Shown one piece after another: positions 1 to 10,729 of a stretch of DNA of 37,947 nt (within the stretch, counting starts at the first letter, position 1; every line of letters starts with the position of its first letter). The position numbers were made by a program, and so were the translations under genes. Below the pieces are notes generated by a model. It was not told the origin of the DNA and did not search any database. It saw only the letters and a program-made list of their open reading frames with translations. The stretch comes from Cylindrodendrum hubeiense (taxonomy: Eukaryota; Ascomycota; Sordariomycetes; Hypocreales; Nectriaceae): the NCBI GenBank assembly GCA_014621425.1, contig JAANBB010000397.1, positions 1 to 37,947 on the forward strand. The letters run 5' to 3'.

Positions 1-1064
1 TCGCCTTTTTCGCCAAGTCGACATACAACCGGTATGGCATCCCGGAGATCACGGCGGATAGCTGGTCCAAACTGTTGATTGAGGATTTCGGCGGACCCGA
101 GCACCATTGCAAGCACCAGCCGGACATGGACAAGTATATCGGACCCGAGGACATGAAGCTGTTCTGGACGCGCACCGGCGCGCCAATTCTCATCTTCACC
201 TACCAGGTCAACCAGGAGAATCTCTGCCAGGGCATGTTCCTGATCGACGTCCGTGCCGCCGTTCCCGAGCTCGAGGCGGAACTCGGCAAGCATGCCAAGA
301 AAATGCCGCCAATCCAGTTCAAGGAGCCGGTGGGCCTGCATCGCCAACCCCCTGAGGGCGAAGAGGACCACCCTCGCTACCAGCGCGAGAAGAACTGGGC
401 TCTCGTGCAATCGCCCTTCAGCAAGGACCCAGAGGAGCTCATGATAATGGTAGAGCCTGGCCAACTATTCCGGTACCAGGCGGCCGACAAGCCGGTCGAG
501 AATGTTGGCTCCCAGAATGAGTCAGCCGTTGAAGCACCTTATCCTCATGACATCAAGCCTGAAGACACCTGGCACAGCGCGGAGAACACATGCATGCACG
601 ATGTCATGCTGTCAGACAACCACGTCCACCAGTCGACGCCGATGCTTAGCCTTACACTTTGCAACCGCGGCGAGTGCGAGCCACTCGCAAACAACACGGT
701 GATGCTGGGTATGGTGCAGCGACGTTATGATCGGCCCGGCAGCCCCTTTACATGGTACGACCGTCATATCGCTGTCTACAACGCCGTTCCGCCCTATAAT
801 ATGATGAGCGCGAGCAAAAGCTTGGCATACCTTGGCGAGGGCAACAAGTATGCCTGGACTGGGAGCATGGTATACTTCCATCAAGGAACCGAGTATGCCG
901 CAAACCGGAGTCACGGGTACCTGGACGATGAGATCTGGTTGAGCTTTGGAATCGGAGATTCGGCGCCAGGGTGGCTGGATGTTGAGGCGAGAGATCTAAT
1001 AGCGGATCATAATTTATGCCAGGGCGCATCAAAAGGTTTCAGACATTATGCGAAAGACTTATGA
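1..1064 (+). CDS. Conserved-looking fungal protein of unknown function, 3' part only
   Basis: The reading frame is already open at base 3 and runs without a stop to TGA at 1062-1064, so the window cuts into a gene whose start lies to the left. About 353 residues are visible. The sequence looks like real protein: it is rich in Trp, Tyr and Cys, has even composition, and ends in a compact region with segments such as LCNRGECEP, TWYDRHIAVYNA, KYAWTGSMVYF and YLDDEIWLSFGIGD. I do not recognise a named domain, and no membrane segment or catalytic motif is obvious in the visible part. The several Cys residues and the possible N-glycosylation sites (for example NNT and NRS) would suit a secreted or lumenal domain, but this is inference. 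It converges on the MFS gene at 1411. The whole visible part is one exon. Function unknown. Confidence 0.75.
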   Translation, partial: AFFAKSTYNRYGIPEITADSWSKLLIEDFGGPEHHCKHQPDMDKYIGPEDMKLFWTRTGAPILIFTYQVNQENLCQGMFLIDVRAAVPELEAELGKHAKKMPPIQFKEPVGLHRQPPEGEEDHPRYQREKNWALVQSPFSKDPEELMIMVEPGQLFRYQAADKPVENVGSQNESAVEAPYPHDIKPEDTWHSAENTCMHDVMLSDNHVHQSTPMLSLTLCNRGECEPLANNTVMLGMVQRRYDRPGSPFTWYDRHIAVYNAVPPYNMMSASKSLAYLGEGNKYAWTGSMVYFHQGTEYAANRSHGYLDDEIWLSFGIGDSAPGWLDVEARDLIADHNLCQGASKGFRHYAKDL

Positions 1065-1410
1065 TCCCGCGCATAGTCGTACCTGGATGGTGGCTCGATT
1101 TTTACTTACGAACTGTTGTCACAAGAGGAAACATGTACAAATTCTGTTATGAAATATAGAAGGATTCCACGGGAAACGGATGGCGCAGAATAGAAGGCTC
1201 AGCATAGGGATAGACGAGTTTCACGGAGGGTTATTCGTGTTCTTAGATAATACTAGACGACGAAAGTAATAGATACTGAATATTTACCAAACACGGTACA
1301 ATGACATCCAAGTCCCAGGTCATCGAGACAGATTGTACAAGTAGCGCTAATTCACAGATGGTCCAATGAGGCATTCTCTGCTTCAAGGGTATCCTGTCCT
1401 GCTTTCCATC
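1065..1410. other. Intergenic, between convergent 3' ends
   Basis: This 346-bp gap separates the stop of the partial gene at 1064 from the stop of the MFS gene on the other strand. It presumably holds both 3' UTRs. I see no gene or repeat in it. Confidence 0.6.
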
Positions 1411-3229
1411 CTACTCTCCGACTTCTCTGTCAATATCCCAGCGCGCATGCTTCATAATTCTCCAGCTAAGGGTTTGCTGACGAAGCTTCTTGCCCCAGAG
1501 GAAGAGTGGGATCCAGAAGATAAGAACACCTCCACAAATAGCAGCCATCTCGCCGTATGCGACGGCGTATCCACTCTTATCGACCCAAGGGTTCGTATAG
1601 AAACCAAGCAGGAAACCAAAGGCTGACTTGAATGCCAACTGAGTGACAACAATCTCACCAGCAATCGGTCGGTAGCTGTCAATGGTGTAGACCAGGGACA
1701 CGTTTGTGGCCTGGGTGATGGAGAAGTTGACTAGATTCGCGTTAGTTTTCCGATAGCGAAGACGGATAGGGATTGTTCAACGTACTCAGACCAATACCAA
1801 TAGTGGGCACTATCCAATGCAGCCCCTTTTCGATTCCAACTCCATACAAGACCAATGACAAGGGACCAGTGATGAGGCTGATCATGATAGCTGGAAGACG
1901 CATTTCAGGCTCGCGAATACCGTTATTGCGACGGGTGAAGTAGTCTGCAACCCAGTCGGACAAGTTTCCGCCGAAAAAGATGCCCAGAAGAGCACCAATC
2001 ACTCCAGCGAAGAAGCAGAGACCAGACTGCCACGCCTCGAAGCCGTACGCAGTAGAGAATGCGGGCGATACATTCGATGTAATGGCAGTGATGAACCCAA
2101 TGGTTACCGACATGACCATGGTGGCCCAGAAAACAGGCGGCAGAGCAAGCAGCAGAACCGGTCGAATAGTCATGTTCAAAAGCGACTCCTCTGTGAATGT
2201 TCCGTGGTATAGCTTCAGGCCCTGGACTAGGAAATCGCCCACCTTGGCTTCGCGACGAGGCGTAACCTCGAGGTGCTCGGTCTTGCTTTCCTCGTCGGCT
2301 GTCTTGCGGTGGTAAGCCCCAGACTCTGCGTGCAGAGTGGTGGTTATGCCATGGGCGTCGGGGCTGCGGTTGTATGCGGTTTCGGGGAAGGTGAAGTAGA
2401 CAATCAGTGTCACGGTGCCGATGAGGGCGATTGCGACGTAATAGATATACCGCCAAGGGTTATACTTGACGATGAAGCCGTCGACAATGGCACCGAGGGC
2501 AACACCGAGATTCAGGGATGCGTTGTACATGCTGATGGACACAATTAGTGGGAAGCTCCGGAAGGATGGGATAGTGCTTGATTGCAACTCACGCTGTGAT
2601 TGTACCTCGCTCGTGGAGGAAAAAGACGTCGGCAATTGTAATGGGCGCGAGGCATTCTGCAGCGCCTGCAGCAAAGCCCATGACGATTCGAGCCACTAGA
2701 AAGTTGGCGTACTCCTTGGCTACACAACACCAAATGGCAGTGATGAGGTACAGGGTGAAGGAAACCACGTATACCGGACGGCGGCCATACTTGTTGGTCA
2801 GTGGCATCCATAGGAGATTGCCGAGACCTTGGAACAAGGCAGTGCAATTGAAGAAGTAAGCTGTCTTGGCAATGGGGCCAGCCATTCCGGTCTCTTGCCA
2901 GTTGGGGAAGAAGTCTTGGGCTGTTTCCAAAATAGCCAGGGTCGGGCCCGCGGCCAAGAAGTTGCACAGAATCATGGCAAAGCATACTGCGCCGGCGGTG
3001 TAGAGCTTGAAAGCTCTGGGCCTGTAGTGTGTGTTAGATAGAATGCCATCGATTTCGAGATTCCGGAGACGACTTGCCAGTTGAGAGGGTCCTTGGGATC
3101 GTTGGAGGGTGTCGGGATGAGGATGATTTCGTTTGTTACCTCATCGCGAAGGCGAACGTGGCCGAGAGTATGGATGCCCGGGGCATCTGCCTCGGTAGCG
3201 GCCTCGGACTTGGTTGCGGTGAGAGACAT
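1411..3229 (-). CDS. Major facilitator superfamily transporter, DHA1-type (HOL1-like)
   Basis: The protein is 548 residues in four exons: 3229-3078, 3021-2593, 2531-1786 and 1730-1411. The exon sum is 1647 nt, an exact multiple of three. The cytoplasmic N-terminus has VRLRDEVTNEIILIPTPSND followed by PKDPLNW, a lead-in common to fungal DHA1/HOL1-like carriers, which import or export small organic molecules by proton antiport or symport. Twelve hydrophobic segments follow in two halves. The loop between TM2 and TM3 carries the MFS signature as PLTNKYGRRP, and a long charged central loop (around HGITTTLHAESG to REAKVGDF) separates the halves. The substrate cannot be told from sequence. The first intron (3077-3022) joins correctly only with a GC donor, giving NW followed by PRAFKLYTAG. 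The other two introns are GT-AG (2592-2532 and 1785-1731). It lies alone, with a 1.7 kb 5' gap. Confidence 0.92.
3022..3077 (-). other. GC-AG intron of the MFS gene
   Basis: Read on the minus strand, exon 1 ends CTCAACTG and the intron opens GCAAGT and closes ACACTACAG. No GT donor nearby has the phase needed to join the NW end to the PRAFKLYTAG exon, while GCAAGT, the usual form of a GC donor, restores Trp across the junction. Intron length is 56 nt, like its neighbours. Confidence 0.8.
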
Positions 3230-4928
3230 GATGGCCGACGGAGCGTGTGACTGTAGACACCACGAAGGTGAGAGATGGGGATCCTGGAGGGAGCTGAGGG
3301 TGCTGAGGGAGCAATGAAGACGCGACGGAGCTGGTTATAAAGCCGGTTGTCTGGCAGACATGGATGATCTGGCGGAACGTGCACTCGCTTGGATCTGGTG
3401 GACCACAACCCGAGATCGATCTGGGACCACCTGTAGATTGCCATGTGCATGCGGGATGTGGAGAATGGGTGAAGTTGACGGCCTCGTTCCCCAGCTTCCC
3501 CGGAATCCCCAGATTAACATTCTCCACATGCCGAGATGCGTCCTGGGGTACTCCAGACAGAGTCCTGGCGAATCTATCTGTCTTGGCCCTACCCACGAGG
3601 ATATCCCCGGGACGCTGCTGCACCCCGCCTTCCACGTCTTGTCCCCAGATGCTCCCCATCAGCGTTGACACGTCTATTTCGGGACTATTTCCCTTTAAGG
3701 CACCTGAGGCATTGACAAGCAATGCCATGGGGCGATCTGCACACCTTTGCCAATCGGCGCGACATGGCTGTCCTCTCGGCCCTGTTTGGGTGTCCTCAAT
3801 TGTTGTTACATCCGCGTCTGCCGCGACAGCCGTTGTAGCCTGCACCTGCGTGCGGTATTTCCGTGGAGAGGGGCAAAACGACAGGGAATGAGTACGCGTA
3901 TCCGACGTCATGATATGATCACGTCTTCCAAACGCTCAACACAACACGTCGGCGCCTTGGCCAGACACGATTGGGGGCCTACTTGCATACCTCCATCCAA
4001 CCCTACGCTTCGGCTCAGCTGTGACGATCGATCTCGAAGCTGGACAAAACGAGGCAAGCATGAGAATGGCAACACTCAACACTGTGTCGGACGATAATTG
4101 CGGAGACGAGATTCTATCGAGATGCATGTTCGGATGCCAATCATCTCCTTGGTCAATTTCGGCTGCCCGTGTGTGGCCCTGCCGAGTGTGGCCTTGCGGG
4201 ATGCGGTCCCGACCAATACACGCCTCTTTTAGACCTTACGCCTCTTTTTAGACCCGGCCATCCGCTTGGTTCTGTACCAGCACACCTTGCAACAGATTCA
4301 GCTGTGAGGAGAATAGCCCAGCAAAAACATCTCATTTGAATCCGTTCATTCGTTGTGAGTCGTGAACTCGGATTAAATTTCCTGTTTTCTGGTCATGGTT
4401 ACATGCTGCCTGACGAACAGGTTTGTGACCGTTCTGGGAGATCTTCATCATTGCAAATAACCTACCAGGGACAGGATCCCCAGCAGCGAAATAATGCCGT
4501 GGCAGAGCGAGGCCGATTAAAACACCCTGACTCCATGTACATAAATTACATCACCTGCATGGCCGGTCATCTGCGGTCGCCTCGTAGACTTCTTCGTAGG
4601 CGGCTTGGCTTACGGATTCGTGTCTAATGTCCTTCGACTCGACACCTCGACAACGTCCCCATCCTGCGCGCAACCCCTTGTCAAGTTGATCAAGATCGTC
4701 TTTTATGAAATTGGTCTATCCGTGTGTATTTCTAATGGGGACCGCGAGGAAGTTTTCGGTGTGTGCTGAACCCTTACCTGACACGATGCAAATGTAAGCC
4801 TGAGCTGGTATCCGTAGTGACTAAAGAATGAGGGTCACGTAGCGAGTATAGCATAAACAATTCAAGATCCAGCTCAAGTAGCAGTATTCATTGATATGCT
4901 ACCAATATTTATTCTATCCGTCTTGGCC
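3230..4928. other. Long intergenic region, no gene supported
   Basis: This 1.7 kb stretch lies between the MFS start and the 3' end of the subtilisin gene. Open frames occur on both strands, but none has a recognisable family, sensible composition or exon logic. The part next to 3229 must hold the MFS promoter. A near-perfect direct repeat lies at 4220-4254. Confidence 0.55.
4220..4254. repeat. Direct repeat of 16/17 bp, two copies
   Basis: ACGCCTCTTTTAGACC (4220-4235) is followed two bases later by ACGCCTCTTTTTAGACC (4238-4254). The copies differ only by one T in the T-run. It is noncoding and about 1 kb upstream of the MFS start. Confidence 0.85.
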
Positions 4929-6274
4929 TTACACGACTCCATTATAAGTCACCAAATTGGGGCTACCCAAACCAGCGCTGGTAACCACACCTTTTGTACC
5001 AAGAGTCTTAATTCTTGTCGTGACATCCGCCGGAGTCTTAATGCCCTCAGAATCTATTAGGTACAGAGCAAGGCCAGCAACATGAGGGCAAGCCATGCTA
5101 GTACCCGACATTGCGATGGTCGAACTCGGGCCTGTTATCCCAAGGCTGGTAATATTGACACCAGGCGCAAAAATGGCAACAGTTTTGCCGTAGTTGGAGA
5201 ACGAGGGGCGAGCATTGTTCTTGTCGATAGCACCGACCGTCAGCGCATAGGTAGCAGAGCCCGGAGAAAAAAAGCCGGCGTCGAAGCCGTTGTTGCCAGC
5301 AGCCACGACAACGAGAACGCCAGAAGTGTAGGCAGAGTTGACGGCGGTGTTGAAGGCATTGGATTTGACACCGCCGATGGACAGGGAAATCACCGACTTT
5401 GCAGCACGACCAGCACCGGTGATGTTCGCCACCGCCCATTCGAGGCCGTCAATAATGACATCAGTCGTGCTCTAATCAAAACTTAGCAACCATTGGAATA
5501 AATATCGCGGATGAGTGAGGAACTTACGGATTCTCCACTAAACACCTTCACGGCCATGATATTGGCCTTCTTGGCAACACCATACGTCTTGCTGGCAATA
5601 GTACCGGCGCAGTGAGTGCCGTGGCCATTTGTATCCGTGTCTACACTGTTGCTGACAGCGTTATATCCGAACACAGCGCGTCCTTCAAAGTCGCTGTGTG
5701 CTGTGTACACGCCCGTATCAAGAACATAAGCCCATAAGTCGCTGCTAACCGGTTGCTTGTATGTATAGTTGGTTGAGCCAGTAGTTCTGTGTGATATAGA
5801 GCTGAGACCCCACGTGGAGCCTAACTGAGTGACGACGTTGGTCTGCTCGAGGCGGTAAGTGAGTACTGGCTCGATTGCGACGATCTAAATAAATATGTTA
5901 GACATGTTGGTTAGGTAGGACCCTTGCCACCCCACATGGGCTATTGGTCCTGGGTACAACACAAGCTTCGATCAACTTACCTGACTATTGGTGCCGAGTA
6001 TCTGAAGGATTTCAGGACCAAATCGACCAGAATACCCTTGAAAGGAGTTGGACCATATTTTTTCGAGGCCCTGATCCTCGCCGCCTTTGACGCCAAGGGT
6101 ACTCAAGAGGCCTTTAACATATTGGATTTGCTTGTTGAACTCAGATGTCGAAATGTCGGGGCTCAAAGTGACGATGTATTTGCCGGTAATGATATCGGTG
6201 GCCGGAATATCCAAGCTAGGAATGATAGAGATGGCACCTGCGAGAGGAGCTAGGAGAAAAGCTAAGAGCAGCAT
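4929..6274 (-). CDS. Secreted subtilisin-like serine protease (S8, proteinase K type)
   Basis: The protein is 397 residues in three exons: 6274-5981, 5884-5528 and 5471-4929. The exon sum is 1194 nt and is in frame; the introns are 96 and 56 nt with GTAAGT donors. It starts with a hydrophobic signal peptide (residues 1 to about 15). An inhibitor I9-type propeptide follows (KYIVTLSPDI onwards, to about residue 105), then the mature peptidase. The catalytic triad is visible: Asp154 in YVLDTGVY, His186 in NGHGTHCAGT and Ser342 in SGTSMACPHVAG. The oxyanion Asn277 is in AAGNNG. Length and order match fungal alkaline proteases of the proteinase K/oryzin group, which are secreted as zymogens and self-process. 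No C-terminal extension is present. A secreted nutritional or virulence-type role is typical of the family. The gene stands alone. Confidence 0.96.
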
Positions 6275-6336
6275 GTTGAGACTCCAAGAAAGAAATGTAA
6301 TGTGGGAAGTTTGATGAAATGTAATAAAAAGAATAA

Positions 6337-6342
6337 TTTATA
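6337..6342 (-). promoter_or_regulatory. TATA-like element of the subtilisin gene
   Basis: On the minus strand this reads TATAAA, about 63 bp upstream of the ATG at 6274, inside a strongly AT-rich leader (6300-6370). The spacing is plausible for a fungal core promoter. Confidence 0.4.
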
Positions 6343-6809
6343 CAATGAAATGTAGTAGAATGCGTATAGACAGACAGAAGTGAATTGTAGAGGGAGATAG
6401 TCTCGATGGTAAAGGCTTTCGGTTCCATTTTGTAGATTCATATCCAACTCTATTGCACTCACCTGCAAGCACTTAGGCTTCTAGATTGATAGGACATTAT
6501 TTCCAAAGTCCGGTCTCGTGCTAGGAATGTTCACTGGCATAGGTCTAGAAGTCGTTCGCTTTCTTTCCGTCAATGCTAATTCCCTTGGAATGCAGACTAA
6601 TGCAGCGCACACATGGGATTTAACATTTGGATCCATCGAGATTGATTGCGCCACTTTCCCGACTTGGAAAGCAACTGTCCGGCGGCAGCGCCATTCGCTT
6701 GTCTAGTTCGTCCCGACAGCGAATTCCTGGCTAAAATTTAATTATCGGCTTGCCAGAACCTAAGCTTGATGTGGTGTCGGTACAACCACAACGGGGATAT
6801 CGTGAGCGG

Positions 6810-6932
6810 CTATACCGTGGTAGATGGTGTCTCGGCCATACCGCCTTGGCGGAGCGCCTCCTCGGCCTGAATCTGGGACAGTTCTCGCGAAATATTTAAT
6901 CTTTCACGCAAGCTTTCAATCAAATCCGAGGG
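6810..6932 (-). pseudogene. Short coding-like relict or orphan last exon
   Basis: After an acceptor-like TAG, the minus strand encodes 40 residues and a stop. The segment is an amphipathic, charged helix-like stretch: SDLIESLRERLNISRELSQI and then QAEEALRQGG, ending MAETPSTTV. Heptad-like Leu/Ile spacing and charge pattern look like real protein rather than chance. No convincing upstream exon could be joined to it: in-frame sequence before the TAG reads as protein only briefly and lacks a good donor. It could be the last exon of a small gene or the remnant of a decayed one. Function unknown. Confidence 0.3.
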
Positions 6933-7321
6933 CTAGACGTATGTTAAAAGAAAATCATGTGAGTGCTTAGCCCAGACATGGCGCCACGGTCATCTGTCGG
7001 TAATCTCTGCGACCCGAGCAACCTCTGCGTGGCTCGCTTTTCCAGCTGAAAATTGACTGCATCTTCAGAGCACTTCAACGACTTTTCCCCACATTCCATT
7101 GGGTCCCAGCTGTGAATTCACGGGGTTCGTTTCACTTGAGCACATTTTTACGCGACACGGTTGTTATGGAGATGATATCAGTCCATCAAATTGGACCAGA
7201 CACCACGAGCACAGCTCCTTGAGATGCAATCAAGTAATATTACAAGCCAAACGATGTGTCTACGCGAGAATCGGAAAGCGTACAAGCTGACAGTGGCCCG
7301 GCAGATGGTTGAGTTTAACCT

Positions 7322-8893
7322 TTAGAATTGCAAAGGATTTCTAATATCCTCGCCCTTGACAAAACGCTGAGCTCGGGAATCCCGAGGGCTTGAGAAACTG
7401 GAGCTGAATACTGCCTCGTATTGTTCATCTTCAAGCGTGGTTATTTCTCCTCCAAGAGGGTGTTTAATACCACATTGTCGCGGACTTCGCAACCCCTGCC
7501 TAAGTGTATCGAGAGCAGTCCTCCACGACCCCGTGCGTAGATGGACTTCATTGAGCGCCATCTCGGATTCTGGGAGCAAAGATTTTGCTACCCTTTCGAG
7601 TTCCGCAATGGTCAGGGACACATTGGTTAACGTAACGGACCCAAGCTCAGATCCCATCGGCCAGGAAAAGTCACTTCCCAAGGAGGCGGGCGCATTGAGA
7701 ATGGAGTCCATACCAGCGCTCATCCAAAACTCACCCAGATTGATTCCTACACAAAATATACACTTTGCCCCGATAAAAGCGCCGAGATACCGATTGAGAT
7801 TACCTAACTCTTCTGGTGTCCTGACCACGTAGGTAGGTACGCCCTGGTCGTCGGTTTCCCAGGGGCCACAACCACTGCGACAGCGAGGTTGAAATGTAAA
7901 CTGAAAGAGCTCCATGGCCCTCACTGCGGTTGAAAGCTGGTCCAAACGACTCGTATCTAACTGCAAAAGCGCATAATTAGGTGCAGCCGATACCTGGATG
8001 CAAAGGTGGTCGATGATGATACCATCAACGCTCCCAACCGCCAGCGGAATATTCACCAGGAGCTCAATAGGTACCCCGGGCCATATATGTTCGTGAGGCA
8101 TAATCCAACGAGCATTCTCCCATTGCATTGGACAGGACAGGACGTTCACAAGTGCCTCCTCCTGGGCTCTTGTATCCTCTGCATCCGCATGGACTTTTGT
8201 CCCCGGATTGTAATTATTATTCAGTTCGCCATCATGTAATGTTAGGCAATGAACATTCGGTAGGCTCAAAAGTGTCTTAGCAAGCTCTTGTTCAAACTGC
8301 CCATTGCCATGCAGTGACTGTTGAGCTTCAAATCCTCTCTTATATATGCCATAGGCTTGGCGCAAGATATTGTCTGGGTTCATGACACAATTGGCAGAAC
8401 GTGGTTTATCCAATGTCTCATGAGCATCACCTGGTCTTTCATCGGAAATTTCCAGCTGCGCAAAGAAACGATAGACCATGTCTTCAAAATTCATTTCACC
8501 ACTGGTGCAAACACGAGCATAATGCCAGTCTTGCCGTCTCTGCTGCCATTCCGAAATAACAGATGAGGTAAAGTTATTGAGACTAGCCGCTACCCATGGA
8601 TGATAGAAGTGAAGGCGGACATTGACCTCTCGCACTCCTGTGGCAAGGACTGGATTGCCAGTTACGGTGCGTAGGCGGGCGAGCGTGTTCGGCCGACTGA
8701 TGTCCACAGTCGTACTTTTTCGAACTATGAGGTGATTGCACAGGCCAGAAAAGTGTCGGCAACTTAACCTGAGATTACACAGCTGTGTCAAACGTGTGGC
8801 CTCGTCCTTCGAGTGTTGCAGCGCGAATATGGCACACAAGATCTCGTTGGGCAATCTCAATATGCCCGGCGTGGCATTGGTTTGGGATGCCAT
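7322..8893 (-). CDS. F-box domain protein
   Basis: This is a single-exon gene of 523 residues, with ATG at 8893 and TAA at 7324-7322. The N-terminus holds an F-box: residues 12 to about 57, starting LRLPNEILCAIFALQ and continuing through LCNLRLSCRHFSGLCNHL. This is the usual fungal spacing of the LP..IL..I start and the VCR/SCR-like second half. F-box proteins bind Skp1 in SCF ubiquitin ligases and use the rest of the chain to select substrates. The remaining 460 residues contain scattered leucine-rich stretches (for example VREVNVRLHFYHPW and LGSVTLTNVSLTIAELERV) that resemble the irregular repeats of fungal F-box proteins, but no defined substrate domain is recognised. Partner and substrate are unknown. 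It has no evident functional link to its neighbours. Confidence 0.85.
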   Translation of the reverse strand: MASQTNATPGILRLPNEILCAIFALQHSKDEATRLTQLCNLRLSCRHFSGLCNHLIVRKSTTVDISRPNTLARLRTVTGNPVLATGVREVNVRLHFYHPWVAASLNNFTSSVISEWQQRRQDWHYARVCTSGEMNFEDMVYRFFAQLEISDERPGDAHETLDKPRSANCVMNPDNILRQAYGIYKRGFEAQQSLHGNGQFEQELAKTLLSLPNVHCLTLHDGELNNNYNPGTKVHADAEDTRAQEEALVNVLSCPMQWENARWIMPHEHIWPGVPIELLVNIPLAVGSVDGIIIDHLCIQVSAAPNYALLQLDTSRLDQLSTAVRAMELFQFTFQPRCRSGCGPWETDDQGVPTYVVRTPEELGNLNRYLGAFIGAKCIFCVGINLGEFWMSAGMDSILNAPASLGSDFSWPMGSELGSVTLTNVSLTIAELERVAKSLLPESEMALNEVHLRTGSWRTALDTLRQGLRSPRQCGIKHPLGGEITTLEDEQYEAVFSSSFSSPRDSRAQRFVKGEDIRNPLQF

Positions 8894-10729
8894 GGATGTA
8901 ATAAACGGCGTCCTAAAGGCACCCGCGTAAATATATTACGTGCTTAATGCCGTATTAGTATGTTGATTGAGTAGGAAAGACAAGTTGGAGGTGAAGAGGT
9001 GGGTCCATCTATTGTGGCTTCAAACGGTAGAGTCCAGCACAGAGCATCGGACAAGGCGGTCAGGTGTAGCAGAACTATACGGCCCGGATTAACATGAGTC
9101 CACTCAAACATCGAGATGTGAGTTTGAATGCAGCTTCCACATCTTCCATACAGCCGAGCTAAGCTATAAAGCTAAAAGGCGGATCTCGATCTAGGTATTT
9201 ACTGACTCAATTCTGTTCCTTCAGAGCCCCACACCTGTCTCAGGACGCCTATCTAAGGAGAATAGAGTTGGAGTAGGATGGATTGGAGGAGCAAAAGCGA
9301 CCTTGCCCATTATAGCCTAATCCGGCATTCTGGAGCGCTCTGAGAACCAGCAGTTCACTAAGTTTCGGATCGCGCGGATATTCTGCTCATGTAGCAGACA
9401 CGGCGACTCGCACTCATGGTAAGAACGAGCTAGGTGCCCAAAGGCATGCTCAAATCTTCTCAGTCATCTATGTAGTATTGGGGCTAAACAACGTCCGGTG
9501 AACTAAGTCAGATTGCGCGTTGGTTCTGGCGAGCAGCACGCCCTCTTGAATCAGCTGACAATTTTGTTGTTCTCTTGGCTGCTGTGAGATTGAGTGACAT
9601 TATCTGCAGCTTTGACATGAGTCGTGATAGTCGTCGTTCATTCCACATATTTCCTGTTCACTATTATCCAGAATTAGTCACTTTGTCTTTCCTTCAATGA
9701 AAGTCTCATTCCCGGCAAGAACTTACCCGGGATGCGATAGTATTGGTCAACCCAGGTGACCCCAGTGCCTGTAGACAGGGCGACCTTCTAACGCACGAAA
9801 AGGCGGTCTCGATCACACTTCATGTCCAACAAGGGACAATTGTCCGATCTGTGTGGCATCGGGCACATACCGCCTCCTTTGTGTGTCTTTGGATGCTCGT
9901 GAAAAACCCCAGCCTGTTTGATCGCCAATCAGATGGAAAGCAGTGCAGCTGGTGGCGGCATCGCGTGTGCGGCATTTGCCTAGCAAAGCCTGGTAGTTGT
10001 CGCCAGCCTCAAATTATGACTGCCAGGTGGTTTGAAGTGAGATGACATAGTTGTCCAAGCCTGAAAAGGCAGAGTGGTGGTCGTCCTTTTCCTACAAGTT
10101 GACTATTAACTGCAACGACATGTACGATTTTATCTTTATCGACCAGGATGCGGATCGGCTCGGAATTAATGTCTGAGAGATATATACCACGTCTTGCATT
10201 TCGTTAAATTCGTAATAGTAAATTTCATTCCAACTAGGAAAATGTTATTCGTCCGATGTGGTGGTTTATACAAGTTCTTTTGCACTGAAGCGGTATCTGT
10301 TGAGCTGGATTTGTGATGAGGCGACTGTTCATGATGTAGGCTTCTGTTCCTGTTATTCTATATTCTGGTGCATCAGTCCACCCACAGACATTGAATGGCA
10401 GATTCTGAGCAATGGCAAAGCCGATGTTACACAAGTGGCCCGCGAGTTTCTCCGCAACCCGAATTTTGTCCATCTCTCCCCCCCTCCCCCCCTCATTTGA
10501 ACAAGTCGGTGTGAACAGGGATGTCGCCGTTATTCCTCCGAATTCCGGTCAGGCTCTGGACAGCACAGGCCGGTTGCCTTGTCGCCTTGTTTGGTCTTAC
10601 TGCCCCACCGTTGCCTCTCATCACGCGTCGTGTGCATGTCCCACTTTTCAATCCAACAAACGCCTACTACTCAAATCCCGCAGTGCAGGGCACACTCTAG
10701 AAATTTCACCTCCTCTATCGACCACCATA
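8894..10729. other. Long intergenic region between divergent F-box and HET genes
   Basis: About 1.8 kb holds the promoters of both divergent genes. No family-level protein signal was found in any frame; the short open frames look random. A pure pyrimidine tract lies at 10472-10495, about 235 bp before the HET start. Confidence 0.55.
10472..10495 (+). promoter_or_regulatory. Pyrimidine (CT) tract upstream of the HET gene
   Basis: An unbroken run dominated by C (CTCTCCCCCCC, then TCCCCCCCTC) lies about 235 bp before the chosen ATG. CT-rich blocks just upstream of transcription starts are a known feature of filamentous fungal promoters. Its role here is inferred from position. Confidence 0.4.

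Larger units (their letters stand above)
6275..7321. other. Intergenic region with a possible relict coding segment
   Basis: About 1 kb lies between the subtilisin start and the F-box 3' end. Its left part should hold the subtilisin promoter. The only coding-like signal is the minus-strand segment at 6810-6932, described separately. Confidence 0.5.

Noticed and set aside
3141..3911. 256-residue open frame on the minus strand overlapping the 5' end of the MFS gene
   Set aside because: It runs through the MFS first exon in another frame and then through promoter DNA. Composition is Arg/Ser/Pro/His-rich with no family pattern, as expected of a shadow frame.
10412..10729. Upstream in-frame extension of the HET gene (106 residues)
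   Set aside because: It passes through a C-rich promoter tract, and the translation (poly-Pro/Ser) does not resemble HET N-termini, while the ATG at 10730 gives a typical start.
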